From a virus, in IMG/VR virus record IMGVR_UViG_3300030451_001762, positions 1 through 29,871 of that record: a stretch of 29,871 nucleotides of DNA. One strand, written 5' to 3'. Made by a program: the position numbers and the translations under genes. The notes under the pieces were generated by a model. The model saw only the letters and a list, made by a program, of their open reading frames with translations. It made no database searches and was not told where the DNA came from. Numbering within the stretch: the first letter of the stretch is position 1; the number at the start of each line of letters is the position of its first letter. Below are positions 28,532 through 29,871 of the stretch, piece by piece.

Positions 28532-29871
28532 CCCTGGAGTTGGGACTTTTCTTTCTTCACCTTTTCTTAATTCTTTAGACGCTCTACTTAATCCTATTAG
28601 TGGTATTCCTGTCCACTTATCTACAAGTGACATTGGATTTTCTATTAAGTTATTTTTAGCAACAAAATCTCTAGATATTCTTCCGAATGGATACATAGTG
28701 TGTACGTAATAGTTAGCTACTCGTTCCCAATCATCTTCTAATATTGCTCTCATAGATGCCATTGGAAGTCGTGCTATTGGTGGAGTAATTAATTGTAATG
28801 GTGCAATTGGCTGTGGCCATTGACCGAAAAATGCTCTTTTCTTATCTTTCTCATCACCAAACAACCATTCACTAGTATCTTGCATCCAGTTCCATGGCGA
28901 TGGCATTGCAGTATCAAACAATGAATATGCAAAAGCATTACCTAATGCAAATACAAATAAGTCTAACTGCATTATTCGTGCAGCTCTTTCAGCTTCTTTA
29001 CCTTTAAAGCCGTAGAGTCTAGCTTGTTTCAATGCTTCTTTTCTAAAACGTACAGCATTCCATCCCCATAACTGAAAACGTGTCATTACTTTACCTAGCG
29101 CTGTTCTTGCGAATAATGGCCTAAATGGAGCAGAATATAAGAACTGTGTAGACTTAACACCTTTCTTAGCTAATTCTATTAATATGGGATGGTCAAACTC
29201 ACGTATAGCACCATTAAACTTCTTATACCAAAACAGATAATGTGCCATAAACGCATCTCTTCTTAATGCTCTTTCTGGTACTGACATAAACTTAGCGGCT
29301 AATTCTGTAATAGGTCTTGTTATTCCTTTTTCTTTAGCCATATCTAGAACAGATTCTTTTGATAAATCAGGGTTTCTTCCTAGTTTACGTGCAACAGACT
29401 CTATAAACTCTTTATTCTTTGAAGATTGATATTCTGTTGCTAATCCATATTCCTCGAGTAATTGCTCAGGTAGTACGCCTTGTTTAATTACAAACGCTTC
29501 TCTTGCTTCTTTTGATGAAAACTTTTCACTAAGTGCAGCCATATACTTATTGTTTCTAGCTTCCATCCAAGTCTTCATACCAACAGATTGAACAGTGTGC
29601 ATAGTACCACCAAAGATATTAGCAACAACAGACTTAGGGTGTGCTAGTAGTGATGCCAACTCAAACTTAGCTTCTAAGTTACTCCAGTTACGTACATCAT
29701 TTAAATCTAAACCTCTAAGGTCCTCTGGCAATTCTTTCTTAATTAATCCTAATTTGTCGCCTATCTTATTAAGTCTATCCTTAACTCTATTATCAGCCCA
29801 CCATCCAAATGGCGTTCCTTTTATTTTCATATTAGGATTCTCATAAACATACTCAGGGATTACATCTGGGT
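28517..29871 (-). CDS. large phage protein, C-terminal part (virion or polyvalent type)
   Basis: The frame stays open past the right edge (it reads PDVIPEYVYENPN before the ATG at 29828-29830), so the N-terminus is missing; 451 residues are visible. It is rich in Ala, Leu and Trp, with many amphipathic helices (KFELASLLAHPKSVVANIFG, FRPLFARTALGKVMTRFQLW, AARIMQLDLFVFALGNAFAY). It ends KVPTPGSGLF. Large helical proteins with this sort of tail are common as internal virion (ejected) proteins or multi-domain polyvalent proteins in short-tailed phages. No catalytic motif is visible in this part. Its direction is that of the late block, so I favour a virion protein. Confidence 0.6.
   Translation of the reverse strand, partial: PDVIPEYVYENPNMKIKGTPFGWWADNRVKDRLNKIGDKLGLIKKELPEDLRGLDLNDVRNWSNLEAKFELASLLAHPKSVVANIFGGTMHTVQSVGMKTWMEARNNKYMAALSEKFSSKEAREAFVIKQGVLPEQLLEEYGLATEYQSSKNKEFIESVARKLGRNPDLSKESVLDMAKEKGITRPITELAAKFMSVPERALRRDAFMAHYLFWYKKFNGAIREFDHPILIELAKKGVKSTQFLYSAPFRPLFARTALGKVMTRFQLWGWNAVRFRKEALKQARLYGFKGKEAERAARIMQLDLFVFALGNAFAYSLFDTAMPSPWNWMQDTSEWLFGDEKDKKRAFFGQWPQPIAPLQLITPPIARLPMASMRAILEDDWERVANYYVHTMYPFGRISRDFVAKNNLIENPMSLVDKWTGIPLIGLSRASKELRKGEERKVPTPGSGLF
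28524..28557 (+). terminator. possible terminator between convergent genes
   Basis: AGTCC (28524-28528) pairs with GGACT (28543-28547), with further CCC/GGG pairing inside, and TTTTCTTTCTT follows on the rightward strand. It lies across the overlapping ends of the two convergent genes. It would end rightward transcripts. The stem is short and coding on both strands. Confidence 0.4.

Overview
The window is part of the genome of an AT-rich tailed double-stranded DNA virus (Caudoviricetes). Late genes include a P22-like portal, a scaffold, a HK97-fold (SU10-type) capsid protein, both terminase subunits and fibre-like proteins. I see no tail tube, sheath or tape-measure gene, which suits a short-tailed particle, but the genome is incomplete. 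Shine-Dalgarno sites, a TGnTATAAT promoter and a lysozyme-like virion or lysis protein suggest a bacterial host. The host species cannot be named. No integrase, tRNA, rRNA, CRISPR or insertion sequence was found.

Layout. Positions 1-15934 are one leftward late block. In transcription order it holds small basic proteins, a lysozyme-like protein, terminase small and large subunits, portal, scaffold, major capsid, a decoration-like protein, a terminator, a LamG fibre-like protein, small membrane and connector proteins, a large fibre-like protein, a zinc-ribbon protein and a metallophosphoesterase cut by the left edge. Positions 15935-16491 are a non-coding control region with iteron-like repeats, an A-rich tract, two large hairpins and a symmetrical pair of divergent -10 elements. 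Positions 16492-28531 are the rightward early or middle block. Its first part codes for small proteins. Next comes a four-gene ubiquitin-like conjugation cassette (18321-21971), then a recombination and replication module: Sak4-like ATPase, ssDNA-binding protein, primase-helicase, HNH nuclease and two PD-(D/E)XK nucleases. Positions 28517-29871 are a leftward gene cut by the right edge.

The main discovery is the cassette Ubl (18321) - E2-like (18726) - JAB/JAMM protease (20341) - E1/ThiF-like (21300). The Ubl ends in GG followed by two extra residues. The protease has a complete E + HxHx7SxxD site. The E1 has the GxGxxG nucleotide loop with the downstream N, K, D and R positions. The 540-residue middle protein has an HPN motif ten residues before a cysteine, as in E2 enzymes. 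The gene order matches bacterial antiviral Ubl operons (Bil type), but here the cassette sits inside a virus's own early operon, and the E2-like protein is about three times the usual length.

A second theme is RNA structure. Several spacers in the rightward block are closed by long, nearly perfect inverted repeats (16871-16936, 17468-17542, 18068-18268, 18616-18707, 21985-22017, 25745-25843, 25951-26014). Two of them flank the Ubl gene. They may be regulatory or processing elements. All functional statements come from motifs read by eye; no database search was run.
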